Assembly (NCBI GenBank): GCA_035326105.1
Contig: DAOKYO010000001.1
Coordinates: 372,001-436,000, forward strand
Source of the DNA: Bacilli bacterium
Lineage (GTDB): Bacteria > Bacillota_I > Bacilli_A > RFN20 > CAG-826
Reading direction: 5' to 3'
DNA: 64,000 bases
The first letter of the stretch is position 1. Every line of letters starts with the position of its first letter. Below, piece by piece: positions 18,042 to 26,952 of this stretch. Position numbers and translations under genes: made by a program. The notes under the pieces were generated by a model that was given only the letters and a program-made list of their open reading frames with translations, was not told the origin of the DNA and made no database searches.

Positions 18042-20072
18042 ATGAAAAAGCGCATTTTTATCTTGCTTACATCTTTATTAGCTCTAAGTGGATGCTTTTA
18101 TGGCGGATCATCTTCAAGTGATTCCGTTAGTTCCACAAGCGAAACAGTAACTAGCGATTCATCGATATCCGAAAGTGAGACTTCAAATAGCAGCAGTAGC
18201 GAAGAGGAAAACTTTATGAGTACAGAGGAAGTCTTACAAAATATGAAAACGACGCCATTTAGCTCCGATATTCACACCAACGAAGATGTGGGCATAGATG
18301 ATTTAACTCGGGTAGGCGTAGATAGCAATCGCTTTGCAAACGAAACCAAATTTAATATTCCTAGTGATGGAACCTTCTATAAGGCTGAAGATTATGGCAT
18401 TTCTCCGGACAGTAATAATAACACGGGTTCACTATCAATTCTGCTAAAGAATATCATCGGCGTATCAGGGAATAAAATCATTCAATTTGAAGATGCCGTT
18501 TATCCGTTCTCTGGGACAATTGATATCACCGGTATTAAGGATGTTTACCTCGTTGGAACGAGAAACACAGAATTTATATATTCCGGATGGGGAACTTATT
18601 TTGAGGCTAAAGCCTCTCAAAATATCCACCTTAGTAATATTGCCTTTGATATGAAAAATTCACCGACAATTTCCGGAACAATCGTGCGCGTTGATAATTT
18701 TGAACAAACCGCTGATATCTATTTGTCAATTCCCGATGAGTTTGATCTAACCAATCCACTTTACACGGGTTGGAAGGGTGAAACTGGCTCGTATATGGAA
18801 TGTTATTTTGATGAAGCGACACAAAAATATGTTCCGGACCGCAATCACAATTTATTCTACAATTCACCGACAAGTGCTTCTAGCAAAGGCATAGCTAGTG
18901 CAAGTTACAATGCCGCCACGCGCGAGTTTAAAGTGACTTTAAATAAATCTTTTCCCTATTGCCAATATAAAACACCAGTAATTGGGGCTAATGTTTCCTT
19001 TGCTTTTACGATGTACGAAAACCATGGATTTCATTTCTATCAATGCCAAGATGTTTATATGGAAGATATTAATGTTTATGTAACGGGCGGAATGGGAATG
19101 CGCATTGATATGGGGAAAAATGTTTACTTCAACCGAGTTAACTTCATGAATCGGCCGGGTTCAAAAAGGATTATGACCTGCACGGCTGACATCATCCATT
19201 CAGCGGCTCTAGAAGGCGATCTGCAGATTTCCAATTGTCTTCTTGAAGGCTCGCACGATGATGCGCTTAATATCAAGACTTTTTACACCAAAGTGGTAAG
19301 TGTAAATGCTTCAGCCAAAGAAATTGAAGTTCAACAAACCCAAACAGAAGTGCTAATTTCTTATGATATTGGCGATACTATCGATATTTACGATCCAGAA
19401 ACAATGGGTCTTATTGGATCCTATACAATTACCGATTTAGTTAAACTAGGCAGTAATTACACTTTGACCGTAGACGCTCGTCCACGGGATATTCCTTCCG
19501 GTGCGAATGTAGGTAATGCTACGAAGACAACCAGTTTGTTATTAGATAATTGTATCATCCGTAATAAACGCAACCGGGGAATTCTCTTGCAAACTCGGAA
19601 TTCGATTATTCAAAATTGCACTTTTCAAAATGTCGTGATGGGGGCGATACAAGTCCTCGCGGTTTATGATATTTTTCGGGAAGCAATTGTTCCTCAAAAC
19701 ATAAAAATTATCAACAATAAGTTTTTGACTAATTATGAAGATGTATCGATATTTGCTTATGGATCAAAGGGATCGGCCAGTAGTGTTCCTTCGACAATTA
19801 AAAATGTGGAAGTAAGTAATAATTTCTTCTTTAATGGTCAATCATTAGCGATTAATCTGCTTGCAACTGGCACGGGTTCAATTCAAAACAATCTCTTCTA
19901 CTATGATAGCTTTAAAGCCGATCGTTTAATTCGGGTTCAGGCTTCGGAAAATTTGACGATAAGTGGCAATGTCTTAATTAACGATTCTACTCAGACCCTC
20001 ACTTTTATTGATGTGGCCGGTGGTCAGGTTGGAATTACGCTTGAAAATAATAGTGAAAGGAAGTCGATTTAA
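18042..20072 (+). CDS. Right-handed beta-helix lipoprotein, GH110-like
   Basis: The 676-aa precursor has a lipobox ALSGC followed by about 40 Ser/Thr/Glu residues, a wall-spanning linker. The body is a right-handed parallel beta-helix. Blocks SHDDALNIKTF and RNKRNRGILLQT, with repeated NNxF turns, recall GH110 alpha-galactosidases, where an Asp pair in such a segment is catalytic. That family call is from memory and is moderate; pectate-lyase-like or GH28-like enzymes share the fold. It starts one base after the binding-protein stop, so it is made with the importer. Its neighbour at 20074 is a clear paralogue. Confidence 0.7.
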   Translation: MKKRIFILLTSLLALSGCFYGGSSSSDSVSSTSETVTSDSSISESETSNSSSSEEENFMSTEEVLQNMKTTPFSSDIHTNEDVGIDDLTRVGVDSNRFANETKFNIPSDGTFYKAEDYGISPDSNNNTGSLSILLKNIIGVSGNKIIQFEDAVYPFSGTIDITGIKDVYLVGTRNTEFIYSGWGTYFEAKASQNIHLSNIAFDMKNSPTISGTIVRVDNFEQTADIYLSIPDEFDLTNPLYTGWKGETGSYMECYFDEATQKYVPDRNHNLFYNSPTSASSKGIASASYNAATREFKVTLNKSFPYCQYKTPVIGANVSFAFTMYENHGFHFYQCQDVYMEDINVYVTGGMGMRIDMGKNVYFNRVNFMNRPGSKRIMTCTADIIHSAALEGDLQISNCLLEGSHDDALNIKTFYTKVVSVNASAKEIEVQQTQTEVLISYDIGDTIDIYDPETMGLIGSYTITDLVKLGSNYTLTVDARPRDIPSGANVGNATKTTSLLLDNCIIRNKRNRGILLQTRNSIIQNCTFQNVVMGAIQVLAVYDIFREAIVPQNIKIINNKFLTNYEDVSIFAYGSKGSASSVPSTIKNVEVSNNFFFNGQSLAINLLATGTGSIQNNLFYYDSFKADRLIRVQASENLTISGNVLINDSTQTLTFIDVAGGQVGITLENNSERKSI

Positions 20073-20073
20073 G

Positions 20074-23000
20074 ATGAAAAGAAAATTATTTAAATATGTT
20101 TCCAGTGCTATTTTGATGGTTGCAGTTATGACTTTATCAAGTTGCAATCACAGCAATAGTTCTAGCGAAGACACCTCTTTTCCTTCAAACATCATTGAAG
20201 TAACCGGAGTGAGCCTATCATCTTCAGAAACGATAATTAAGGTTGATGATACTCTTCAACTAAATGTGACAATATCTCCACTTGAGGCAACTGATAAGTC
20301 GGTAACCTATAGTAGTTCTACCGATTGCGTTGAAGTATCGAGCCTAGGAGTTGTCACAGGCATTAAAGAAGGCCTAGCCACCGTCACCGTTACCACACAT
20401 GATGGAAACTTTCAAGATACGGTGGATCTTCAAGTCATTCCTGCTTCTGAAAATGGTTATTTAAGTATTTCTGACTATGTCGAGAAATTGGATGCTAGCC
20501 CCTATGCTATATCCGATTTGTCGGGTAAAGATAAATATGGTTTAAGTAGCAGTGGAAACGTTGGTGTTGATGCGTCTTTAATCGACGAAAAATATCCATC
20601 ATTAAGTGATGATGAATTTGCGGAAGACAGTATTATCACCACAAATGAAATTACTTTAACTTCCATTAAGGTCTATTTTCCCGAAGCGACGGAAACTAAT
20701 AACTACTACCAAATTCAAACGGCAATTAATCTGGCTAAAGTAATTAATGATAGTGGAAGGATGGCAAAGATTAAATTTCCCAGTGGATTAGTTGATGTCG
20801 ATAGTGGATTATCAACCACCGGGTTTGCCTTTGTTGTTGATGGCTTGAATGGCACTTATTTTGAAGGGACTGATACGATAATTAATCTAAAGTATGCTTC
20901 ATTAAACTGGAAGGGGTACTTTAATATTAAAAATTCCCAAAATATTCATTTTAATAATATTACGATGCGGCTTGATGTCCCCTCCTCTTTAACGGGAACA
21001 ATCATTGAGGGTAACGTGGTCGATAAGAGTCTTACCATAAAAGTTGATGCGGAGTTTAATCCTTTGGTAGAAAGAGTTTTAGCCTCTTCACCTAAAGCTT
21101 CAATCCGTTCATGGGTGGAATTTAATTACCAAACCAAAGCGCCTTTGCAAGGGGGTAACTTCCTAGTAGACAGCTTTACCAGTTACGAATTTACGGGCGA
21201 TAGTACGAATGGCTATTCACTGAAAGTAGTATTCAATAGTGCAATCAGCCGTCCCCGGAATGAATCATTCGTTGCGGTATCATTCTCGCAATACGATGCT
21301 CACGGATTTACTGTTCAAAACTCTCAAGGTGTTTATTTAGAAAATATGACAATGAACAATGCTGCCGGAATGGCTTTGACCGCTTCATCAGTAACTAACT
21401 TTTATGTCAATCGCTTTAATTTGGCAATTCGAGAAAATAGTGCCTCTTTAATGACAGCTACCGCTGATGCGATGCATTTTGTCTCCATGCACGGGGATGT
21501 ATTTGTCACCAATTGCTTAATTGAAAATTCACACGATGACGCCTTAAATATCAAACAAGGATATTGGTATAAGTTAGCGGATGCGGAAGGGGGAACAACT
21601 AAGTCAATGACCTTGGCTCGAATTACGAGCGAAGTTGCCCAACCGAATGTGGGCGATAAAATTGCCGTTTATGACGAGCAAACATTTGCTGGTTATAATC
21701 CGACGCAAGGATATTATACGATTGCTTCAGTCACAAAATCAGGAACAGGCTATGTGGTAACCGTTAACGAACGGATGAGCAATGTATCCGATTGGGGAGT
21801 GGCACGAGTGACGTTTCTATCAGATACACCAAATTTTGTTTTTGCAAATAATATAGTTCGCAACAAGCGCAATCGCGGAGTATTGGTGCAAGTCCCGAAT
21901 GCCACCATTGAAAATAATGCCTTTATCAATGTTGGCCACGGCTCAATTCAAGCCGCTTCGGCGATGGATGTTTATAACGAAGCTACACTTCCTCAAGGCT
22001 TGACAATCGCTAACAACAAATTCATTAACAACTGCTTCCTTAAACCTGAGCCATTATATGGGGATATTTCCATCTTTGCCATCTCGAGTAATGCCAGTGT
22101 CGCTCCTGCCGAAACAATACACGGCATTACAATTGAAAATAACTATATTTCTCATAACGGAAACGCATCAATTTCGATGCGGGGGGTCGGTGGAGATTCG
22201 ATTGTAAAAGACAACCTTTTTAACGATGCAAGCACCAGTCAACCATCCGGTGATACCTTTAATTGTTTAGTCCATTTATACAATGCTTCAGACATCATTT
22301 TGGATGGCAATTATAACAATTACACATTGGACAATGGCCTTTCGGGAATTGTTCTCCAGGGCAAGACCAGTGAGAGTGATATTGACGTTTTAGAAAATAA
22401 TTATGATATAGAATTTCAAAAAAACACTGAGGCCGGACCAATTGTTAATGTTCAGGCAATCAGCACTCCGTTGACAATTGATGGTGACTTGTCTGATTGG
22501 AATGCGGAAGAAGTGACATCAATTGAGATTGATGGCGTTTCAGATGCCGAAGGAGGCAAACATACCGCCGCTGAGTTAAGTGATCATTTTGCAATTAATG
22601 AGCTATTGATTACACATGATGCTTTAGGAATATACTTTGGCTTTGATGTTTTCGATAACGAAATAAATATTAAGACAGTTAATGATTTCTGGCTTGGCGA
22701 TTGCGTCGAATTATTTATGTCGACTGTTACCGATATGCCCAATGCAGATATGCAGGTTTATAAAGATGATGGTGGTGTTATTCAAGCCGCCTTCGCAACC
22801 CGTTGGGAAACGGATAATTACACCGCATTATCCGAAGTTAGAACAAATTCTACTTATTTGACTAAGAAATCACTAATTCAGGCCAAATTAGTGCTGACTG
22901 AAACAGGCTATCGCGGTGAAGTCTGTATTCCGTTTACTTTTGCTCCGGAGTTTAAAACGGCAATTGAAGCAGGTAATCCTATTGATATTGCCATCGTTGT

Positions 23001-23118
23001 TGCTGATGCTGAACGGGCAGATCTTGGACTTAAGCGGATTCAAATGTCGAATGTTCCTCACTTTGTGGAGGACTATAAGACGAAGACCGCTCGGATGCCC
23101 CAGTATATCTTTGACTAA
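20074..23118 (+). CDS. Multi-domain beta-helix lipoprotein (Big2, beta-helix, CBM9-like)
   Basis: I start at ATG 20074, where a lipoprotein signal begins (lipobox LSSC), not at the longer in-frame 20008 that lies inside the previous gene. The product is 1014 aa. A Big2-like Ig domain (VTGVSLSSSETIIKVDD, about residues 45-125) is followed by a right-handed beta-helix (about 190-770) with ENSHDDALNIK and RNKRNRGVLVQV, the same blocks as the upstream paralogue. A C-terminal CBM9/DOMON-like sugar-binding domain (PLTIDGDLSDWN onward, about 795-1010) completes it. A surface-anchored glycan-cleaving enzyme is likely; family assignment to GH110-like is tentative. Confidence 0.7.
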   Translation: MKRKLFKYVSSAILMVAVMTLSSCNHSNSSSEDTSFPSNIIEVTGVSLSSSETIIKVDDTLQLNVTISPLEATDKSVTYSSSTDCVEVSSLGVVTGIKEGLATVTVTTHDGNFQDTVDLQVIPASENGYLSISDYVEKLDASPYAISDLSGKDKYGLSSSGNVGVDASLIDEKYPSLSDDEFAEDSIITTNEITLTSIKVYFPEATETNNYYQIQTAINLAKVINDSGRMAKIKFPSGLVDVDSGLSTTGFAFVVDGLNGTYFEGTDTIINLKYASLNWKGYFNIKNSQNIHFNNITMRLDVPSSLTGTIIEGNVVDKSLTIKVDAEFNPLVERVLASSPKASIRSWVEFNYQTKAPLQGGNFLVDSFTSYEFTGDSTNGYSLKVVFNSAISRPRNESFVAVSFSQYDAHGFTVQNSQGVYLENMTMNNAAGMALTASSVTNFYVNRFNLAIRENSASLMTATADAMHFVSMHGDVFVTNCLIENSHDDALNIKQGYWYKLADAEGGTTKSMTLARITSEVAQPNVGDKIAVYDEQTFAGYNPTQGYYTIASVTKSGTGYVVTVNERMSNVSDWGVARVTFLSDTPNFVFANNIVRNKRNRGVLVQVPNATIENNAFINVGHGSIQAASAMDVYNEATLPQGLTIANNKFINNCFLKPEPLYGDISIFAISSNASVAPAETIHGITIENNYISHNGNASISMRGVGGDSIVKDNLFNDASTSQPSGDTFNCLVHLYNASDIILDGNYNNYTLDNGLSGIVLQGKTSESDIDVLENNYDIEFQKNTEAGPIVNVQAISTPLTIDGDLSDWNAEEVTSIEIDGVSDAEGGKHTAAELSDHFAINELLITHDALGIYFGFDVFDNEINIKTVNDFWLGDCVELFMSTVTDMPNADMQVYKDDGGVIQAAFATRWETDNYTALSEVRTNSTYLTKKSLIQAKLVLTETGYRGEVCIPFTFAPEFKTAIEAGNPIDIAIVVADAERADLGLKRIQMSNVPHFVEDYKTKTARMPQYIFD

Positions 23119-23153
23119 ACATCTAAATTGTTTTCAAGGAGGAGAATAAAACA

Positions 23154-25376
23154 ATGAAGAAAAAAATTGTTTCTCTTATTGCCGTTGCTGCGATTATGGG
23201 ACTTGCAGCTTGCAATGGGGGAGGAACCAGCAGTTCCGGATCATCGACAGATGTAAGCACGACTTCGGAAATTACTTCCGATATTACTTCTAGCGAAGAT
23301 TCTAGTTCTTATGTTGATCCAGTTATTCATGTTGATAGTGTATCGGTTACTTTATCAAGTTCTAGTGTTTATGTGGGGGACAAACCGACAGCCTCGGTTA
23401 CCGTCTTACCTGAAAATGCCGATGATAAAACTTATGTTTTGCAGACCTCGGATTCTTTAGTTGCTACCATTGAAAGTAATGGTGAAATTACCACCTTAAA
23501 AGCGGGGACGGTTGATATTATTGCGATAGCGACCGACGGATCCATTACTGGCGAAGCCACCTTGGTTGTGAATGAGAAATCGGCACCGGTTTTTGAATTT
23601 AATGGTGATAAAGAGTTGACGGCGGCCGCCGGAGAAGAGATTTCTCTTCCGGCTGTAAGCGCCACTGATTACGATGGCAGTGATTTATCTTCATTTATTG
23701 AAATCGAAGACCTGGCAGAAAAAGGCACGATTAGCGATGGAAAGTTCCAAGCTAAAATTGCCGGCGAGCATATTTTAAGTTACTACGTTGAGACAGAAGA
23801 TGGTCGTTATCAAGAAGACGAAGTTGTCGTTACGGTTACTCCGGCGACGGCGGAATCCTTCGATGTCAGTGGCTACAATGATCCGAGTATTATGAGTGAA
23901 TATGGTATTTTTAAAGAAAACTTTGAAAAAGGACGTAAATCGCCGTTAGCGGCCATGAACGATTCCAACAATGCCACATATATTACCGGCACAAGCGAGG
24001 CCATCGCGGGAAATTCGTTGGTAATTGATATGAATAAGACGGCCGGAAGCGCGGCTAATTCAGTTTTCTTAAGTGCTTTTAATGACTACTTCAAACGGTC
24101 AGAGCAAGCCACATATAAGGTATCTTTCAGTTATAAAGTATTGACTCCATCCCAAAATTTTGGTGATGTTTACTTTGGATTATCTTGGGATGGTTCTAAT
24201 GGTATGAATAGTCAGTTTGTAACTTCGGGAGCCGTTCAAAACCAAGTTTACAGCTACGCGGTTTCTTTCCCGGGAACAGAGATTCCGGCGACGGGAAATG
24301 CCTATTTCTTCTTCTTTAAACTATCGGGAGATACGAGTGACATAAAAATTGCGGTCGATAATTTCACGATTGAAACAATTCAATTAGCTCAAGTTACGCC
24401 GGTAGAACCGTTGGCGGAGGATTTAACTGCGGGATTTACCTGGGACTTTGAAACAAATGGTGCAACCGCGAGTAGCGGTGAAACAGTCATTATCAATAAT
24501 TTAGAGAATGAAACCGCAAGAACAACAATGAGCGGAAGCGAATACTTCTCTAGTAATGCGCTGAAATTGGTTAACGCCGACAGTCATTTGTTCAGTGGAC
24601 TGACGAAGAATAATATGATTGAAGGCAAAAAATTAACGATTGAGATTGTTTATTACGCAGTTAGTGATGGCGGATTTAATTTAATTATGATGGGCGATTC
24701 CGGGAATCCAACTTTAGCCGTTACCAAAAACGACTTAGGTTCGGGAATCTATAGAGTTACTTATACGGGTGTCATTATGAGCGGTTGGCGTCAACTAAAT
24801 ATTTATGGCGCCGGAAATGCTAATTTTGAAATATATCTCGGTAAGTTGACCGCCACCTTAAGTGAACCTGATCCCGTCATCGAAGATCAAACGCCAAATG
24901 GTTATGTGGTCGGTGACAATTGGACAGTTTCCTCTCGTCAATGGGGAAATCAGGATAAAACCACGATTAAAACCGAAGCTTTTGATAACAATGCCGAGGC
25001 TATTGCCGATGAAAGAATGGGTACGGCACCCACAAAATTTACCTTCAGCGGCGGCAACTCCACCATGGAGTGGTTTCAAGCTGGTGGCAAGATAGAAAAT
25101 GGTCAAGATTATGAAATTAAATTGACCTACTTTGTAGAGTCTTGGACTCCAGTTGGTGAAGGGGCCCGTTTAATGTACAACATGGACAATAATGCTTTTA
25201 TAGAAGTTGGCAATAATGGCTCGAGCGCATATATGAGCGCTGGTTTCCATGAGGAAACTATCAGTTGGACGGCGACAAGAACGGCAGATTTCTTTTCGTT
25301 CTATGCCCCGGAAGATGTTAATGGCGTGGTCTATATTGCTAATGTCAATGTTAAATTAGTCGGTATTAATAACTAG
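23154..25376 (+). CDS. Surface lipoprotein with Big2 and carbohydrate-binding-like modules
   Basis: The 740-aa precursor has an N-terminal lipid signal (lipobox GLAAC) and a Ser/Thr linker. A Big2-like domain (about 60-140) and a second Ig-like domain (about 145-230, ending VVVTVTPAT) follow. Three beta-sandwich segments (about 240-420, 430-580, 590-740) resemble family 4/9-type carbohydrate-binding modules. I see no catalytic domain. A strong RBS (AAGGAGGAGAA) precedes it. It probably holds the polysaccharide at the cell surface for the two beta-helix enzymes made just upstream. Confidence 0.65.
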   Translation: MKKKIVSLIAVAAIMGLAACNGGGTSSSGSSTDVSTTSEITSDITSSEDSSSYVDPVIHVDSVSVTLSSSSVYVGDKPTASVTVLPENADDKTYVLQTSDSLVATIESNGEITTLKAGTVDIIAIATDGSITGEATLVVNEKSAPVFEFNGDKELTAAAGEEISLPAVSATDYDGSDLSSFIEIEDLAEKGTISDGKFQAKIAGEHILSYYVETEDGRYQEDEVVVTVTPATAESFDVSGYNDPSIMSEYGIFKENFEKGRKSPLAAMNDSNNATYITGTSEAIAGNSLVIDMNKTAGSAANSVFLSAFNDYFKRSEQATYKVSFSYKVLTPSQNFGDVYFGLSWDGSNGMNSQFVTSGAVQNQVYSYAVSFPGTEIPATGNAYFFFFKLSGDTSDIKIAVDNFTIETIQLAQVTPVEPLAEDLTAGFTWDFETNGATASSGETVIINNLENETARTTMSGSEYFSSNALKLVNADSHLFSGLTKNNMIEGKKLTIEIVYYAVSDGGFNLIMMGDSGNPTLAVTKNDLGSGIYRVTYTGVIMSGWRQLNIYGAGNANFEIYLGKLTATLSEPDPVIEDQTPNGYVVGDNWTVSSRQWGNQDKTTIKTEAFDNNAEAIADERMGTAPTKFTFSGGNSTMEWFQAGGKIENGQDYEIKLTYFVESWTPVGEGARLMYNMDNNAFIEVGNNGSSAYMSAGFHEETISWTATRTADFFSFYAPEDVNGVVYIANVNVKLVGINN

Positions 25377-25400
25377 TATTGAAAGAAGTGTAGAGACAGT

Positions 25401-25427
25401 GGGCCTAGCTAAAACCTAGTTAGGCCC
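25401..25427 (+). terminator. Strong hairpin, possible partial terminator or processing site
   Basis: GGGCCTAGCTA pairs with TAGTTAGGCCC around a 5-base loop (one G-U pair). Only a weak A/T stretch (CTAATTTAAAT) follows, so it may stabilise the upstream mRNA or lower expression of the enzymes downstream rather than fully stop transcription. Confidence 0.55.
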
Positions 25428-25449
25428 CTAATTTAAATAGGGAACATTT

Positions 25450-26952
25450 ATGAACATCATAGCAGGTGATTTGTTACGTCGAATAGATTTAAATCGAAAA
25501 CGTCTTAGCGACGATATCTACCAAAGTCCCGAGGTGTTTTTACAAGGGGAAAATTGGCCGGGAGATTTTCAAGGCCGCGATATTTTGGCCCTTTGTTCGC
25601 TTTACAAAGTGTATGCGAATGATTATCAAAAAAAGATTGGCATCAGTATACAATTGGCAAAGATTTTTGATGGTATTAATCAGCATTTAAACGCGTATGG
25701 TTATTTTGGGTCACTTTTTGACTGCACGTCAATTGATGAACAGCAAGTGGCGGGAAACTCTTGGTATATTCGTGGATTAATTGAATACTATAAGTTGAAT
25801 CAAAACCCCAAATACCTGCATCAAATAGAAATTATTAGAGACCGATTTCTTTTAGCTATCGCCCCTTATTATCAGAACTATCCTGTTTTTGCTCGGCGTG
25901 AGGTAGGAGGAGTGGGTGGGCATATTACCGAACAGGTTATCAACGGATGGAAAGTGTCAAGCGATGTCGGTTGTGCGTTTATTATGCTCGATGGAATGAG
26001 CGCCGTTTATGAAATTTTACCCAGCTTAGAATTAAAAAAAGCGATTGAAGACATTATTGACCGATTTTTGGGTTTAGATTGTGTGCAATTGGAATGTCAA
26101 ACACACGCTACATTATCTTGTGCCCGCGGCATTTTTCGTTTTTATCTAGTGAGTAAAAATCAAAAGTATTTAGACTCCGTCATTCAAATATTTAATAAAT
26201 ATATCAATTATGGTCTTACCTATGACTATGCGAACATCAATTGGTTTAAGCATATGGACAGTTGGACGGAACCCTGCTGCATTATTGATAGTCTGATATT
26301 GGCTAAGAATCTTTTTATAACTACCGGCGACAAATTTTACTTACATTTTTATAATCGCGTCTACGTTAATTCTTTGCGCACATTTCAACGCGATAATGGG
26401 GGGGCCGGTTGCTCGACGTGTGCCATTGATCATCATTATGAGATTAAAAGCCACCTATATGAGGCATTTTTCTGTTGCACAATGCGTTTGGCCGAAGGAT
26501 TCTATGAGATAGCATCTTTTGCTGGATTTGAAAAGAATGACGACCTGTATATTCCTTTTGGATTGGACTTTACCTATCATAAAAACGAAACTGAAATTGA
26601 TTTTATAAATGATTTTTATGCCCATAAGGTCATCCTTATTCAAGGACGAAATCTGAAGACAAGAAAAAATGTTCTTATCTATCTACCACGGGGGATAAAA
26701 GCTCGCGGATTTGAAAAGGATCAAGCGGGTTTTATAAAATTATCAATGTCAAATAATGATAAAATTAGTGTTGAATTAGACTATGAGGTTCGTATAGAAG
26801 ATAATATTTTGCTTTATGGTGATATGCTTTTAACCAAGAAGGATGATGGTGAGCCGTTCTATCAATATCAAGGCGAAAACTATTCACCGCTTTATGATAA
26901 TTCTCAATTCAGTGAAGAGGAGTTAAAAGGCAAAGTCCAATATGTCAGATAG
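25450..26952 (+). CDS. GH127-like glycosidase (beta-L-arabinofuranosidase family)
   Basis: The 500-aa protein is all-alpha in appearance with no signal peptide, so it is cytoplasmic. GH127 enzymes bind zinc through a Glu and three Cys; the matching residues here are E274 and C276 (WTEPCC) and C342/C343 (AFFCCTMRLAEG). The E-x-C and adjacent Cys-Cys arrangement is the family's hallmark. Known members release beta-L-arabinofuranose; related groups act on other sugars, so substrate is open. It is shorter than many GH127 proteins (over 600 aa), with a reduced C-terminal beta region. It overlaps the GH78-like gene by 11 bp. Confidence 0.75.
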   Translation: MNIIAGDLLRRIDLNRKRLSDDIYQSPEVFLQGENWPGDFQGRDILALCSLYKVYANDYQKKIGISIQLAKIFDGINQHLNAYGYFGSLFDCTSIDEQQVAGNSWYIRGLIEYYKLNQNPKYLHQIEIIRDRFLLAIAPYYQNYPVFARREVGGVGGHITEQVINGWKVSSDVGCAFIMLDGMSAVYEILPSLELKKAIEDIIDRFLGLDCVQLECQTHATLSCARGIFRFYLVSKNQKYLDSVIQIFNKYINYGLTYDYANINWFKHMDSWTEPCCIIDSLILAKNLFITTGDKFYLHFYNRVYVNSLRTFQRDNGGAGCSTCAIDHHYEIKSHLYEAFFCCTMRLAEGFYEIASFAGFEKNDDLYIPFGLDFTYHKNETEIDFINDFYAHKVILIQGRNLKTRKNVLIYLPRGIKARGFEKDQAGFIKLSMSNNDKISVELDYEVRIEDNILLYGDMLLTKKDDGEPFYQYQGENYSPLYDNSQFSEEELKGKVQYVR

